The notes beneath the pieces are model-generated. The model made no database searches, was not told the origin of the DNA, and was given only the letters and a program-made list of their open reading frames with translations. The translations under genes were made by a program, and so were the position numbers. Of a stretch of DNA of 64,000 nucleotides, positions 55,487 through 64,000 are shown one piece after another (the first letter of the stretch is position 1; each line of letters opens with the position of its first letter). The stretch comes from SAR202 cluster bacterium (lineage in GTDB: Bacteria > Chloroflexota > Dehalococcoidia > UBA6926 > VFHL01): assembly GCA_009392005.1 (NCBI GenBank), contig VFHL01000005.1, forward strand, positions 1 to 64,000. Direction: 5' to 3'.

Positions 55487-56620
55487 TTACATCACCACAA
55501 GATTATTCCGATGAATGACCTCTGATCCAAAATCATTCTCAACAACACTAGAAACACTGGAGGAGTGGTGGCCCATAAAGCGTTTGATATCATCAGATCC
55601 ATAATTGGTGATTCCACACGCTAGGCGTTCGCCGTTTTCATGCACAATGTCGATGACATCGCCACGATTGAATTCTCCTGTTACATTACTGATCCCAATA
55701 GGCAATAGGCTGCTTTGCTCCTCGCGTAAGGCTTTAGCTGCACCATTATCGACAATGACAGCGCCTTGAGGCCCTGTGTGACTCAGCATCCATCTTTTCC
55801 TGCTTTCTAACCTGGTTGAAGTCGCTGGAAAAAATGTTCCCGTTGAAATTCCTGACGCGATGCTTATCAAAATGTTCGGTTCTGTACCCTTGCCAATAAA
55901 AACTGCCGTGCCTGAAGAAGTCGCCAGCCGAGCAGCTTCAATTTTGGTAGTCATACCGCCCTTGGATCTTGAGGAAAATGTGTCTTGAGCAACTTTTTCT
56001 ATTCTTGAATCTATCTCTGGTACTTCTCGAATGAGCTGGGCATCAGGGTTAAGAGTAGGGTCCGCAGTATAAAGGCCATTTGTGTCTGTCAACAAAGCTA
56101 AGAGATCTGCGTCGACAAGATTCGCGACCATGGCCGAAAGGTTGTCATTGTCCCCAAATGTTTTAGCCTCTATTTCATCTGTGGATACAACATCATTTTC
56201 ATTAATAATCGGAACAGCACCCAGCTCTATGAGCTCTAAGAGCGTATTGCGAACATTCAAGTAACCTGCACGATCATCCACATCGCGACGTGAAATGAGC
56301 GCTTGAGCCACCGGTATATTATGTGCAGAGAACAGTTCCCCGTACACATGCATTAGTTCGCTCTGGCCAAGAGCTGCTTGTGCTTGGGTGGATGGCAAAT
56401 CGCGAGGATGGAGCGATACTAATTTGGAACGTCCAGCGGCAATCGCCCCCGAACTGACAATGATTACTTTTGAACCCTGTGATAAAAGATGTGCTATTTG
56501 CGAAACCAGCGCTTTCATCACATCTACGTTCAATTGATCTGTGCCAGCTGTTAACAAATTCGTACCGAACTTGGCCACGATCTGGCGATATTTAAAATCA
56601 GACGGTTTATTAGATGACAT
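55487..56620 (-). CDS. proB: Glutamate 5-kinase
   Basis: A 377-residue kinase for the first proline step. The amino-acid kinase domain shows KFGTNLL, IIVSSGAIAAGRSKL, INENDVVSTDEI and FGDNDNLSAMVANLVDADLL with GGMTTKIEAARLA. A C-terminal PUA domain follows from about residue 285 (GAVIVDNGAAKALRE). It is divergent from recF with a 60-base gap; no clear ribosome site precedes the ATG. Confidence 0.95.
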   Translation of the reverse strand: MSSNKPSDFKYRQIVAKFGTNLLTAGTDQLNVDVMKALVSQIAHLLSQGSKVIIVSSGAIAAGRSKLVSLHPRDLPSTQAQAALGQSELMHVYGELFSAHNIPVAQALISRRDVDDRAGYLNVRNTLLELIELGAVPIINENDVVSTDEIEAKTFGDNDNLSAMVANLVDADLLALLTDTNGLYTADPTLNPDAQLIREVPEIDSRIEKVAQDTFSSRSKGGMTTKIEAARLATSSGTAVFIGKGTEPNILISIASGISTGTFFPATSTRLESRKRWMLSHTGPQGAVIVDNGAAKALREEQSSLLPIGISNVTGEFNRGDVIDIVHENGERLACGITNYGSDDIKRFMGHHSSSVSSVVENDFGSEVIHRNNLVVM

Positions 56621-56679
56621 GTTAATACAATAATATTCCCTTTTGTGCCTCTGCTACAATCGCCATAAACAAAATATAG

Positions 56680-57888
56680 GTGGTTACGATTTATATCCAA
56701 CGCCTTTCTCTCACATATTTTCGCAACTATCAAGAGCAGGAAGTAGATCTAGCAAGGGGCATCAATGTTCTCCATGGGGTAAATGCCCAGGGGAAAACCA
56801 ACTTTCTAGAAGCCTGCTACTTGATTGGCACAACTCGCGCTTTTAGAACGAGATTTGATCGCGAGCTGATAGGCTGGGGGGCGGCTAAGGAGCCATTACC
56901 CTATGCGCGTGTTATTGCGAATACGCAACAAGCGTCTGGTGCAACCGAACTCGAGGTGGTAATTCAAGCTAATAGTACGCGGCCAAACTTACAAACGAAT
57001 CATGATCACGAAAATGTGTTGTCACCACCAGGAATATATAAGGATTTCAGCTTCCAAAGAAGTTATCGGATAAATAAAACCCGTCGACGTACTGCGGATA
57101 TGATAGGTGAACTGAGGATTGTTTTGTTCGCTCCGCAAGACGTTGAATTAGCAAAAGGGTCACCGACTCAGAGGCGTAGATACATTGACCTGTCGATTAG
57201 CCAGATCAACAAGCGATACCTCCAAACACTTCAAGAATATAACCGAATAATTACTCAAAGAAACTCACTACTTCGCCGCATTCGAGACCAACAAGCAAAC
57301 GTCGCCCAATTGGGATTTTGGAATAAAGAATTAGTTGAATTAGGATCAAGCGTTCTTTTTACTCGACTAGAAATGCTATCGGAGTTAAATGCCATCATCA
57401 AAAGTACTCATGCTAATTTAATTAATGAAGCTAAAACCATATTCGTTGATTATGAGCCAACATTGGAAATACAGGATAAAAAAGTGGCTGCTTTAGAAGA
57501 ATCATTTCAAAGAGCCCTTGAAGTAAATCAAAGTCGAGAGATTGCAGCGGGGCAAACTTTGATCGGTCCACACCGAGATGATATCCGTTTTTTGCTTGAT
57601 GGAATTGACATAGGCATTTATGGTTCGCGGGGTGAAAACCGAACGGTTGCTGTAGCATTAAAGCTTGCTGAGGCGGAGTATATGCGAACCATATCGGGAG
57701 AAGCACCAGTGCTATTGCTTGATGATGTTTTATCAGAATTGGACCTGAATCGCCAAGCACATCTTCTGCGAGCGATATCCGAATATGATCAAGCGATTCT
57801 TACTACAACGGATTTGAACCAAATTCCTAGTGACGTCATACAAGGAACATCTTCGTACCAAGTCACAAATGGCGTTATTCCAGATTAA
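56680..57888 (+). CDS. recF: DNA replication and repair protein RecF
   Basis: A 402-residue SMC-like ATPase helping load RecA at gaps. FRNYQEQEVDLARGINVLHG and the Walker A GVNAQGKTNFLEACYLI are near the N-terminus. LFAPQDVELAKGSPTQRRRYIDLSIS, the ABC signature-like SRGENRTVAVALKLAE, and the Walker B LLLDDVLSELD complete the pattern. The start is GTG at 56680 with a poor ribosome site. It lies 6.5 kb from dnaA, whereas many bacteria keep dnaA-dnaN-recF together. Confidence 0.95.
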   Translation: MVTIYIQRLSLTYFRNYQEQEVDLARGINVLHGVNAQGKTNFLEACYLIGTTRAFRTRFDRELIGWGAAKEPLPYARVIANTQQASGATELEVVIQANSTRPNLQTNHDHENVLSPPGIYKDFSFQRSYRINKTRRRTADMIGELRIVLFAPQDVELAKGSPTQRRRYIDLSISQINKRYLQTLQEYNRIITQRNSLLRRIRDQQANVAQLGFWNKELVELGSSVLFTRLEMLSELNAIIKSTHANLINEAKTIFVDYEPTLEIQDKKVAALEESFQRALEVNQSREIAAGQTLIGPHRDDIRFLLDGIDIGIYGSRGENRTVAVALKLAEAEYMRTISGEAPVLLLDDVLSELDLNRQAHLLRAISEYDQAILTTTDLNQIPSDVIQGTSSYQVTNGVIPD

Positions 57889-57912
57889 AAAGGGGATTTA
57901 ATACCGTCAAAA

Positions 57913-58596
57913 TTAGATATTGTCTGTATTAAATCGATACCCCACGTTTCGTACCGTGTCAACAAATGTATGAGCAGGGTCCTCTAACTTCGCTCGGAGG
58001 CGACGAATGTGAACATCTACGGTTCTAGTGCCGCCGAAGTAATCGTAACCCCAAACTCGATTCATTAGCACTTCACGGGTGAAGACTCTGCCAGGGTGTG
58101 ACGCGAGGAGTTTCAAAACCTCATATTCTTTGAAAGTTAGCGTGACTTCACGTCCAGAGACCCATACTTCATAGCGGTTCAGATCAAGTAAAAGATCTCC
58201 TAATCGAATAGTTTCTTGGCCGATCTCTTTTTGCCGCGTCCAAAGAAGCTGATCAATTCGTACAAGGATTTCATCTGCTGTGAATGGGCGAACTACAAAA
58301 TCATCAAAACCAAGTGTGAAATCAAAATCATGAAGATCGAAGTTACTAATAATCCCGAGAACAGGTATAAACGAATCGCGATGCGCTTGCGAAATGATGG
58401 TGGATAGCGACTCAACGGACATGATTCGTGGTGAAAGATCAATTAGTATGACATCAGGTTTGGGAGAACTGAAGAAACCTTCAATATCTTGTTCACGCTC
58501 AATATATTTAGACGAATGGGAGCCGCCCTCGAGCTCTTCGCAGAGATCACGGAGGTCAATACTGTCAGAATGGCCAACAACCCCTATAAGCATCAT
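57913..58596 (-). CDS. Orphan OmpR-type response regulator with atypical receiver
   Basis: A 227-residue DNA-binding regulator. The receiver domain (1-120) keeps a candidate phospho-Asp at 53 (LIDLSP). However, the acidic pair usual in the first strand is missing (GVVGHSDS) and the conserved Lys is Arg103 (VVRPFTADE). The C-terminal winged helix (about 130-225) is canonical: LTFKEYEVLKLLASHPGRVFTRE in parts, VWGYDYFGGTRTVDVHIRRLR, TVRNVGYRF. No histidine kinase is in the window. It may act without phosphorylation. Confidence 0.88.
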   Translation of the reverse strand: MMLIGVVGHSDSIDLRDLCEELEGGSHSSKYIEREQDIEGFFSSPKPDVILIDLSPRIMSVESLSTIISQAHRDSFIPVLGIISNFDLHDFDFTLGFDDFVVRPFTADEILVRIDQLLWTRQKEIGQETIRLGDLLLDLNRYEVWVSGREVTLTFKEYEVLKLLASHPGRVFTREVLMNRVWGYDYFGGTRTVDVHIRRLRAKLEDPAHTFVDTVRNVGYRFNTDNI

Positions 58597-58775
58597 GCGT
58601 CCCTTATCAAAAAGTCAGTATAACATCTGATCCGGCGCTCAAAGGTCTCATATTTGCGGGTAACGAATACATGTTTTGCTTGCAATAAAGTGTTGATCGT
58701 GGCCTAGGAAGGTGGGAAAATTAGCTTACTGGATTAGAGCCGCCTCACATATCTCTAAAATCAAAGGATTGGTCC

Positions 58776-59642
58776 ATGAAAACGAACAAAAGATTACCCG
58801 AATGGTTCAAAGTGAAAGCCCCCGGAACAGAAAACTACCGACACATAAAGTCAATTATTAACGATGAATCTTTAAACACCGTTTGTGAGGAAGCAAGATG
58901 TCCAAATATTGGAGATTGTTGGGATCGTGGCACTGCCACTTTCATGATTCTTGGAGACGTTTGTACGCGTGCCTGCCGGTATTGCGCGGTGGTTTCTGGT
59001 AAGCGTGGTGGTGACCTTGATATCTATGAACCACTCAGGGTCGCTCAAGCTGTAAAGCGGATGGGAATTCAGCATGCTGTCGTTACGTCAGTTGACCGTG
59101 ATGATTTGCCTGATGGGGGGGCAGCGGTTTTTGCACAGACGATTCATACTATTCGCCGTATTGCCCCTGGAGTTCGGGTTGAGGTTCTTACCCCTGACTT
59201 TGGCGGGAATTGGGATGCCTTGAATTCGGTAATTAGTGCAAAACCAGATATATTCAATCACAATATTGAGACCTCTGAAAGGATTTTTCGCGTAGTGCGA
59301 CCAAAAGGAAATTACGCGTTATCATTAGAATTCCTTGCTCGTGTAAATGCCACGAATTGCCCTTCGAAATCTGGAATGATGGTTGGCCTTGGCGAGACAA
59401 AAGAAGAGATTATTGAAACCATGGATGACTTAAGGCGAGTGAAGTGCGACATCCTTACTATTGGCCAATATTTGAGGCCATCCGCCAAACATGTGCCGTT
59501 GGATCGGTACTATACGCCAGCGGAATTTATGGAATTAAAGGAGATTGCGTTAGGAAAAGGGTTTACTCATGTCGAGGCTGGACCACTTGTGCGCAGTTCA
59601 TATCATGCCGAGGAACAGAGTATAGCGGCAGGTAGAAAATAG
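58776..59642 (+). CDS. lipA: Lipoyl synthase
   Basis: A 288-residue radical-SAM enzyme inserting two sulfurs into octanoyl groups. Auxiliary-cluster cysteines at 37, 42 and 48 (CEEARCPNIGDCW), SAM-cluster cysteines at 63, 67 and 70 (CTRACRYC), and the C-terminal RSSYHAEE serine that ligates the auxiliary cluster. GLGETKEEI and GQYLRPSAKHVPL are typical. It is followed within six bases by the amidohydrolase gene. lipB is not in view. Confidence 0.96.
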   Translation: MKTNKRLPEWFKVKAPGTENYRHIKSIINDESLNTVCEEARCPNIGDCWDRGTATFMILGDVCTRACRYCAVVSGKRGGDLDIYEPLRVAQAVKRMGIQHAVVTSVDRDDLPDGGAAVFAQTIHTIRRIAPGVRVEVLTPDFGGNWDALNSVISAKPDIFNHNIETSERIFRVVRPKGNYALSLEFLARVNATNCPSKSGMMVGLGETKEEIIETMDDLRRVKCDILTIGQYLRPSAKHVPLDRYYTPAEFMELKEIALGKGFTHVEAGPLVRSSYHAEEQSIAAGRK

Positions 59643-59648
59643 ATCGCG

Positions 59649-61202
59649 ATGGTGCAGAAGACCGATCTTGTCTTTCATAACATTCACGCTGAAACCATAG
59701 ATCGGGAAGTCTCGCCCGCTAGTGTTATAGGGGTTCGCGCAGGGAAAATTGTTCATGTTGGTAACGATTCCTCTTTTGACTTTTTGGTTGATGCGAACAC
59801 TCGAGTCATTGATGGAGAAGGCCTTTTATTGACGCCTGGTCTGATAGATCCACATCTACATTTATTATCTTGGGCTAATTATCTTTCAAGCGTTGATTGT
59901 AGTCGTGAGGCGGTTGCGTCTATTGAAGAAATTCAGGCTGCGATTGCAAAAGAGGCAAGGAAGGTTCCTCCCGGCACGTGGATCAGAGCGGTCGGGTATG
60001 ATGAATTTTACCTAAAAGAAAAACGGCATCTAACCCGTCATGATTTGGATGCCGCTGCCCCTTTACATCCAGTTCGGCTCGCTCATCGATCTGGCCATAT
60101 TTTGGTTCTAAACAGTTTGGGTTTGCGGAATACGAATATTCGTATAGACACGGAAGAGCCCCCAGGCTCCACAATAGATCGGGAGATTCCTAGCGGTGAT
60201 CCATCAGGCATGCTAATTGATATGGATGCTTGGATTAGAGAGCGGATTCCTGACATTCCTGAGGAACAAATCTCGCAAGGATTATCGCAAATTAATCATT
60301 CGCTATATTCATCGGGAGTCACGTTTGTTCAAGACGCATCTGTAACAAATGACTATTCCATTTGGAGGGATTTCATCGGTTATCGAGAAGAGGGCATTTT
60401 GAAAGTGTCGGGTTCCATGATGATCAATGGAGACAAGACCCAAGAGTTTTTGCAGAATAACCTTGGGTTTGGTGAACGATACGGCGAGTGGCATATTGGA
60501 GCGGCAAAAATCATTGTTTCGGATGTAGGCGGCAAAATGCATCCTACTCTAGAGGATTTGGAAGAACTGGTTCAAAAAATTGATGATAAGGGTTTCCAAA
60601 TCGCTATTCATGCTGTTACAAGGACCGAGATAGAGCATGCGCTGGAAGCATTTGGTAGCTTAAGTAACGAGCCTAGTTCTCGTGTAAAAAGAAGACATCG
60701 GATTGAACACGCATCCATCTGTCCACCGGATCTTTTGGAAAAACTCCGAGAACTAGATCTCGGTGTGGTAACACAACCGGGATTCATATTTTTTAATGGT
60801 GATAGGTATCTGAACACGGTTGAAAAAGCGTCTCAAAATTGGCTTTATAGAGCCACCACATTCTATAAAGAGGGTATCACCGTTGCATCATCCTCTGATG
60901 CCCCAGTAATACCAGAAAACCCACAGTTCGGCTTATACGCAGCAGTTACTCGCAAATCAATGAATGGACATCATGTTGGTGAATCTAGAGGGCTGCAGTT
61001 TCATGAGGCGCTTGCTTTATTCACGAAGAATGCAGCCTATCTTACGTTTCAAGATCATCAACGGGGAACCCTTTTGCCTAACAAAAGGGCTGATCTTGTT
61101 TTATGGAACAAAGGATTATCGGCCTTGCAAGATCCGGATGAGATACGTCAATTGGAACCATTAATGACAATAGCTAACGGCGATTTTGTTTTTGAATCCT
61201 AA
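59649..61202 (+). CDS. Amidohydrolase, YtcJ-like
   Basis: A 517-residue metal-dependent hydrolase of the amidohydrolase superfamily (amidohydro_3). Metal ligands are visible in TPGLIDPHLHLLSW near residue 72, in FQIAIHAVTRTEIEHAL, in RRHRIEHASI and in VASSSDAPV. Most members cleave N-acyl or imide-like amides; the substrate here is unknown. It starts six bases after the lipA stop with no clear ribosome site, so it may be read through from lipA. Confidence 0.87.
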   Translation: MVQKTDLVFHNIHAETIDREVSPASVIGVRAGKIVHVGNDSSFDFLVDANTRVIDGEGLLLTPGLIDPHLHLLSWANYLSSVDCSREAVASIEEIQAAIAKEARKVPPGTWIRAVGYDEFYLKEKRHLTRHDLDAAAPLHPVRLAHRSGHILVLNSLGLRNTNIRIDTEEPPGSTIDREIPSGDPSGMLIDMDAWIRERIPDIPEEQISQGLSQINHSLYSSGVTFVQDASVTNDYSIWRDFIGYREEGILKVSGSMMINGDKTQEFLQNNLGFGERYGEWHIGAAKIIVSDVGGKMHPTLEDLEELVQKIDDKGFQIAIHAVTRTEIEHALEAFGSLSNEPSSRVKRRHRIEHASICPPDLLEKLRELDLGVVTQPGFIFFNGDRYLNTVEKASQNWLYRATTFYKEGITVASSSDAPVIPENPQFGLYAAVTRKSMNGHHVGESRGLQFHEALALFTKNAAYLTFQDHQRGTLLPNKRADLVLWNKGLSALQDPDEIRQLEPLMTIANGDFVFES

Positions 61203-61238
61203 AGAAAACTACGCATGCGTCAATAATTGGTGCTATGG

Positions 61239-61511
61239 CTAATCCATTTTTTCAAGTGAGTAGACTACGTCCGTGTTGTTATGGGCCTTATCCCAAGCTA
61301 TCATCTTCGGTGAGCTCATTATCTCCTGCATTTTGTCCATGTCTGTAATATTAGCCATATTTATCACTTTGCAGCGTCCTTCGATTCCCGTGTCTACAAC
61401 TCCTACATCGAAGGAGCCTCCGGCCTGTTTCATTTCCTCTTCGAACTCAGCCATCAGCGACATATAGTCATCAATCGTCCCGTCAAAAGTTGATACGACG
61501 CAAATATTCAT
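61239..61511 (-). CDS. Small hypothetical protein, dimeric alpha/beta-barrel-like
   Basis: A 90-residue soluble protein preceded by a clean GGAGG site. Alternating strands and helices (MNICVVSTFDGTIDDYMSLM..., GRCKVINMANITDMDKMQEIMSS) suggest a ferredoxin-like or ABM fold, as in small monooxygenase or DUF3303-like proteins, but no motif fixes a function. It is 55 bases downstream of the cyclase-family hydrolase on the same strand and may be co-transcribed. Confidence 0.7.
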   Translation of the reverse strand: MNICVVSTFDGTIDDYMSLMAEFEEEMKQAGGSFDVGVVDTGIEGRCKVINMANITDMDKMQEIMSSPKMIAWDKAHNNTDVVYSLEKMD

Positions 61512-61565
61512 TTAGATCCTCCATTTAATAAAACTGCAATTCTTAACTTCGGTCATTGTATCCGA

Positions 61566-62486
61566 TCAAAAAATGGCGAGTGGGTTGACTGGAGACCCAG
61601 TGCCATTTTGGACACGTAGTGGGCCAGCTGAGAGCATGAACTCCCAGCGATTAAGACGGGTACATTGTTCTGAAAGTTCCTCTAAGTTAGCATTATCCAA
61701 TAGCCACAATCCCATCGATACAATTCCGATGTGATGTAGTGGAAGCCCAACCGCCGGGTATTCCCTAGGGAATGTGTCATTTGGTGTGTCAGAACCAAGG
61801 ATTGCTACGCGACGCTCGTGTAGCCATGGCAAGAGCGCTGCATGGGGCCCCGGCCCGCCGTCGTTTGTTGGCCCGAGACTGAGCCTTCTTTTATAGTTCC
61901 CGGTCCGAATCAAGAGAATGTCTCCCTCGCCCACTTTGACGCCTGCCTGCTCTTCCGCAGCTTCGAGATCTTCAGGGAAGACGCCTTCGCCAGGTTCCAT
62001 CCAATCTTTTCTTTTCAGGCGTGCGATGTCTAAAAGGATAGCGCGTGACACTACCCCGTTTTCCAACAATTCAATGGATCCGGCTTGCGCAAAATCACGT
62101 GAATTCACGAGGCTAGCCGGCCTATCGTTGTACATTTTCCCATTCCAAAATGCGTGGCAACTGGCATCTAGATGTGTCACTGTTGAACCGTGAAATGCTA
62201 CACCGATGAAATCCGATGTGCCTCCGGAACCTTTATCAGGCACTGTATCTCCGGCTGCGACCATGAAATGAACCGGTGGAATTCGTACATCTGGTGCCGG
62301 CTCAGCCACGATTGGTCTCGCACATGATACAGTTTGACCCTCAGTCACTAACCCTGCGGCCTCTGCAATCTTTTGTGGAGTGATGAAATTGATTGTTCCG
62401 ATTTCATCATCCGTGCCCCAGCGGCCCCAATTGTTGACCTGATCAAAATAAGCTAAAACTTCTTGCTCTGTCGGTTTGTTCGCCAT
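61566..62486 (-). CDS. Cyclase family protein (kynurenine formamidase-like)
   Basis: A 306-residue metal hydrolase of the cyclase family (PF04199). The metal-binding region is VAFHGSTVTHLDASCHAFW near residues 106-124, corresponding to the family HxGTHxDxPxH. Further marks are GVVSRAILLDIARL, EGDILLIRTG and LLPWLHERRVAILGSDTPN. I chose ATG 62486 after GGAGGAG; the frame continues upstream into the tRNA-Gly gene, which cannot be coding. Likely an amide or lactone hydrolase. The neighbouring amidohydrolase converges on the pair. Confidence 0.9.
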   Translation of the reverse strand: MANKPTEQEVLAYFDQVNNWGRWGTDDEIGTINFITPQKIAEAAGLVTEGQTVSCARPIVAEPAPDVRIPPVHFMVAAGDTVPDKGSGGTSDFIGVAFHGSTVTHLDASCHAFWNGKMYNDRPASLVNSRDFAQAGSIELLENGVVSRAILLDIARLKRKDWMEPGEGVFPEDLEAAEEQAGVKVGEGDILLIRTGNYKRRLSLGPTNDGGPGPHAALLPWLHERRVAILGSDTPNDTFPREYPAVGLPLHHIGIVSMGLWLLDNANLEELSEQCTRLNRWEFMLSAGPLRVQNGTGSPVNPLAIF

Positions 62487-62547
62487 ACAAATCTCCTCCG
62501 TGTATCTTTTTGACAAGCGAGATAGACAATTGCTGAAACAATTTGGA

Positions 62548-62618
62548 GCGGGCGATGGGATTTGAACCCACGACATCTTGCTTGGGAAGCAAGCACTCTA
62601 CCGCTGAGTTACGCCCGC
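62548..62618 (-). tRNA. tRNA-Gly (CCC)
   Basis: A 71-base minus-strand cloverleaf. Acceptor GCGGGCG pairs with CGCCCGC. The D arm is ACTC...GAGT. The anticodon stem CTTGC/GCAAG closes TTCCCAA, giving CCC, and the T arm is GTGGG-TTCAAAT-CCCAT. CCA is not encoded. Confidence 0.96.
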
Positions 62619-63243
62619 GCATCATCATTTAGCCACTCGGTATTTGTGATGTCAAGGCATGAAATTCTTCACAACAGAGCACTTTTATCGATGAATAATT
62701 TATAAACATAGAGGGGAAGAAAAAAGAGTTTTCCTGATCCCAGATACAACTTATGAGGAAACGCGACGTAACACATAGGACAAAGTGAGAAAATGAGAGC
62801 ATGCAGTCTGAGTTAACGACCATACAGCTATATCCACAAGTTCGGAAAACGCAAGCCTAATGCTTTGACTCGGCGGAGAAGAAGCAAGTATTATCACCGT
62901 GACCGATGAACAGCAGGGTATCGATTTAATTAGTGACAATTAAGCATGATAGCTTGATATTCAGTGAAGAATTAGGAGCGGAGGGAGAGGCCTTAAACTT
63001 CAGTTCTTACAGCGGTTTGTTTAGCAAGAATTAATCGAGCATTTTTGGTCAAGCCTTTTGAATTTCTGTCAACTGCAATTATGGTTGTGAGGTAGCCTTC
63101 ACAAGAGATGCCGTAGTTGCGGGCATGGGGTCGCAAAGCTATCTTTTAACATCATGTTATGGATACTCTGGGTGTCTTTGTGCCTTTTTTCAGCATTTGA
63201 ATCAAGGGAACTGGCTAGATTTGGATCAATCCGGGGGGCGTTG
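62619..63243. other. Gap upstream of dnaA, possible origin region
   Basis: About 620 bases lack a credible gene. One DnaA-box-like 9-mer ATATCCACA (one mismatch to TTATCCACA) lies at 62830-62838, and AT-rich stretches occur near 62680-62725. I could not find a cluster of boxes, so an origin here is only a possibility based on dnaA following. The dnaA frame is open through 63154 without a convincing start. Confidence 0.4.
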
Positions 63244-64000
63244 GTGCGAAAAGAGAATCGGGCCAAAGAATTGTGGGTTGCAACGCTTGGCGCGCTGCAA
63301 GTTCAAGTTCCGGCATCATTGTATGACGCTTGTCTAAAAAAGAGCCACGGGATTGATTTCCAGGGCGAAGAATTTTTGATTAGCGTTGATTCACCCTTTG
63401 CTCGGGAGATGTTAGAGAAAAGGATGCATTCGCTTCTTGAGCGAACTCTAAGCAAGATTCTTAAACAAAAAGTTCGTTTGGCGATTCAAGTGGGCGCTTC
63501 CCCCGTTAAAGAGGAAGAAAAAAAACTGCCAATAAAACGAAGTAAAACACCTCCCTCTCGCGTTGGGAATATAGATGCAAGTGCCAATCCTAGGTATACT
63601 TTCAACTCTTTTGTTGTTGGTGAAAATAATGAAATGGCTTATAGTGCGGCACTAGCTGTCGCTCAATCACCAGCGACGCTCTACAACCCACTATATATCC
63701 ATTCTGATGTCGGGCTTGGAAAGACGCATTTGTTACAAGCGGTGCGGCATTCTGCCTCAGCGAACGGCCTGACGACTTTATTTGTTTCCTCAGAACAGTT
63801 TGTTTCAGATTTTGTTGCTTCTGTACGTGGTCAATCAAGTAATAATTTTCGCGATAAGTACAGATCACCAGATATTCTCTTGGTTGATGATATTCAATTC
63901 CTTAGTGGTAAATCTCAGTCAGAGGAAAGCTTTTTCCATGTATTTAATTCTCTCCATGAATCTAATCGACAAATTATTGTTACTAGCGATTGCCCCCCAG
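63244..64000 (+). CDS. dnaA: Chromosomal replication initiator DnaA, 5' part
   Basis: The first 252 codons, cut by the window edge. Domain I spans about 1-75 (AKELWVATLGALQVQV, LYDACLKKSHGIDF), followed by a short charged linker (EEEKKLPIKRSKTPPS) and the AAA+ domain beginning NPRYTFNSFVVGENN. Walker A reads HSDVGLGKTHLL, with Ser-Asp where most DnaA have Gly-Gly. Walker B is ILLVDDIQFLSGK. I prefer GTG 63244 after CCGGGGGGCG; TTG 63241 and ATG 63154 are alternatives. The DNA-binding domain is beyond the window. Confidence 0.92.
   Translation, partial: MRKENRAKELWVATLGALQVQVPASLYDACLKKSHGIDFQGEEFLISVDSPFAREMLEKRMHSLLERTLSKILKQKVRLAIQVGASPVKEEEKKLPIKRSKTPPSRVGNIDASANPRYTFNSFVVGENNEMAYSAALAVAQSPATLYNPLYIHSDVGLGKTHLLQAVRHSASANGLTTLFVSSEQFVSDFVASVRGQSSNNFRDKYRSPDILLVDDIQFLSGKSQSEESFFHVFNSLHESNRQIIVTSDCPP

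Noticed and set aside
62487..62576. N-terminal extension of the cyclase-family hydrolase
   Set aside because: It runs into the tRNA-Gly gene, and ATG 62486 has a strong GGAGGAG site.
62629..62939. Two overlapping small minus-strand frames upstream of dnaA
   Set aside because: They overlap each other, lack ribosome sites and have atypical composition.

Overview
The window is ordinary-density bacterial chromosome of moderate GC with 58 protein genes, the 3' end of a 16S rRNA gene, three tRNAs and no insertion sequence, prophage or CRISPR array. The best guess for the host is a free-living Chloroflexota bacterium near the Dehalococcoidia (SAR202-like). This rests on the 16S gene ending in a terminator with no 23S behind it, and on a gene mix of CaiB/BaiF CoA-transferase, cyclase-family hydrolase, ADP-forming CoA-ligase subunit, UPF0182 and DUF1684. 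It is an inference; the full 16S gene would settle it.

Layout. 1-360: 16S end, terminator, hairpin. 0.4-5 kb: MFS exporter, small hypothetical, MDR dehydrogenase, pdxA, DUF1684. 5-7 kb: a leader with 28-bp tandem repeats and two copies of one terminator, then a DUF47-PiT phosphate uptake pair. 7-8.3 kb: two lipoproteins and tRNA-Val. 8.4-18 kb: argB-UPF0182-argD, rarA, a CoA-binding protein, a UbiA-type prenyltransferase and divergent tlyA. 18-25.7 kb: rsmI, two tandem desulforedoxin-like miniproteins, lexA, trpF-trpB, trpC-esterase, and an RNase J-like protein with altered metal ligands. 25.9-32.4 kb: DUF35 protein, rnd, a short acyl-CoA dehydrogenase, rho, pyrG. 32.6-37.3 kb: an SOS mutasome cassette, imuB - small WR/WW protein - dnaE2. 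37.4-45.4 kb: purT, a membrane protein, tRNA-Sec, an MFS carrier, trxB-trxA, and a three-gene set of unknown function (FixH/YtkA-like, His-rich cupredoxin-like, Cys-rich polytopic membrane protein). 45.5-52.5 kb: argG-argH-rpe, a membrane protein, trpD, then obg-nadD. 52.8-64 kb: CoA-transferase, proB, proA, recF, an atypical response regulator, lipA, amidohydrolase, a 90-residue protein, a cyclase-family hydrolase, tRNA-Gly and the start of dnaA, cut by the window edge.

How the genes work together. Arginine (argB, argD, argG, argH), tryptophan (trpB, C, D, F) and proline (proA, proB) synthesis are present but scattered in small units. The clearest regulatory circuit is SOS: lexA and the imuB cassette both have a TTGACA hexamer followed by a GAAC-N4-GTTC-type operator. 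For imuB the operator lies inside the promoter spacer. LexA therefore probably represses itself and an error-prone repair complex made of an ImuB lacking polymerase acidic residues and DnaE2.

Most worth a second look: the metal-protein trio at 42.4-45.4 kb, the tRNA-Sec gene with no selenoprotein in view, the SOS mutasome with a nine-G tract at its start, the likely inactive RNase J homologue, and the duplicated terminators and repeats before the phosphate genes.
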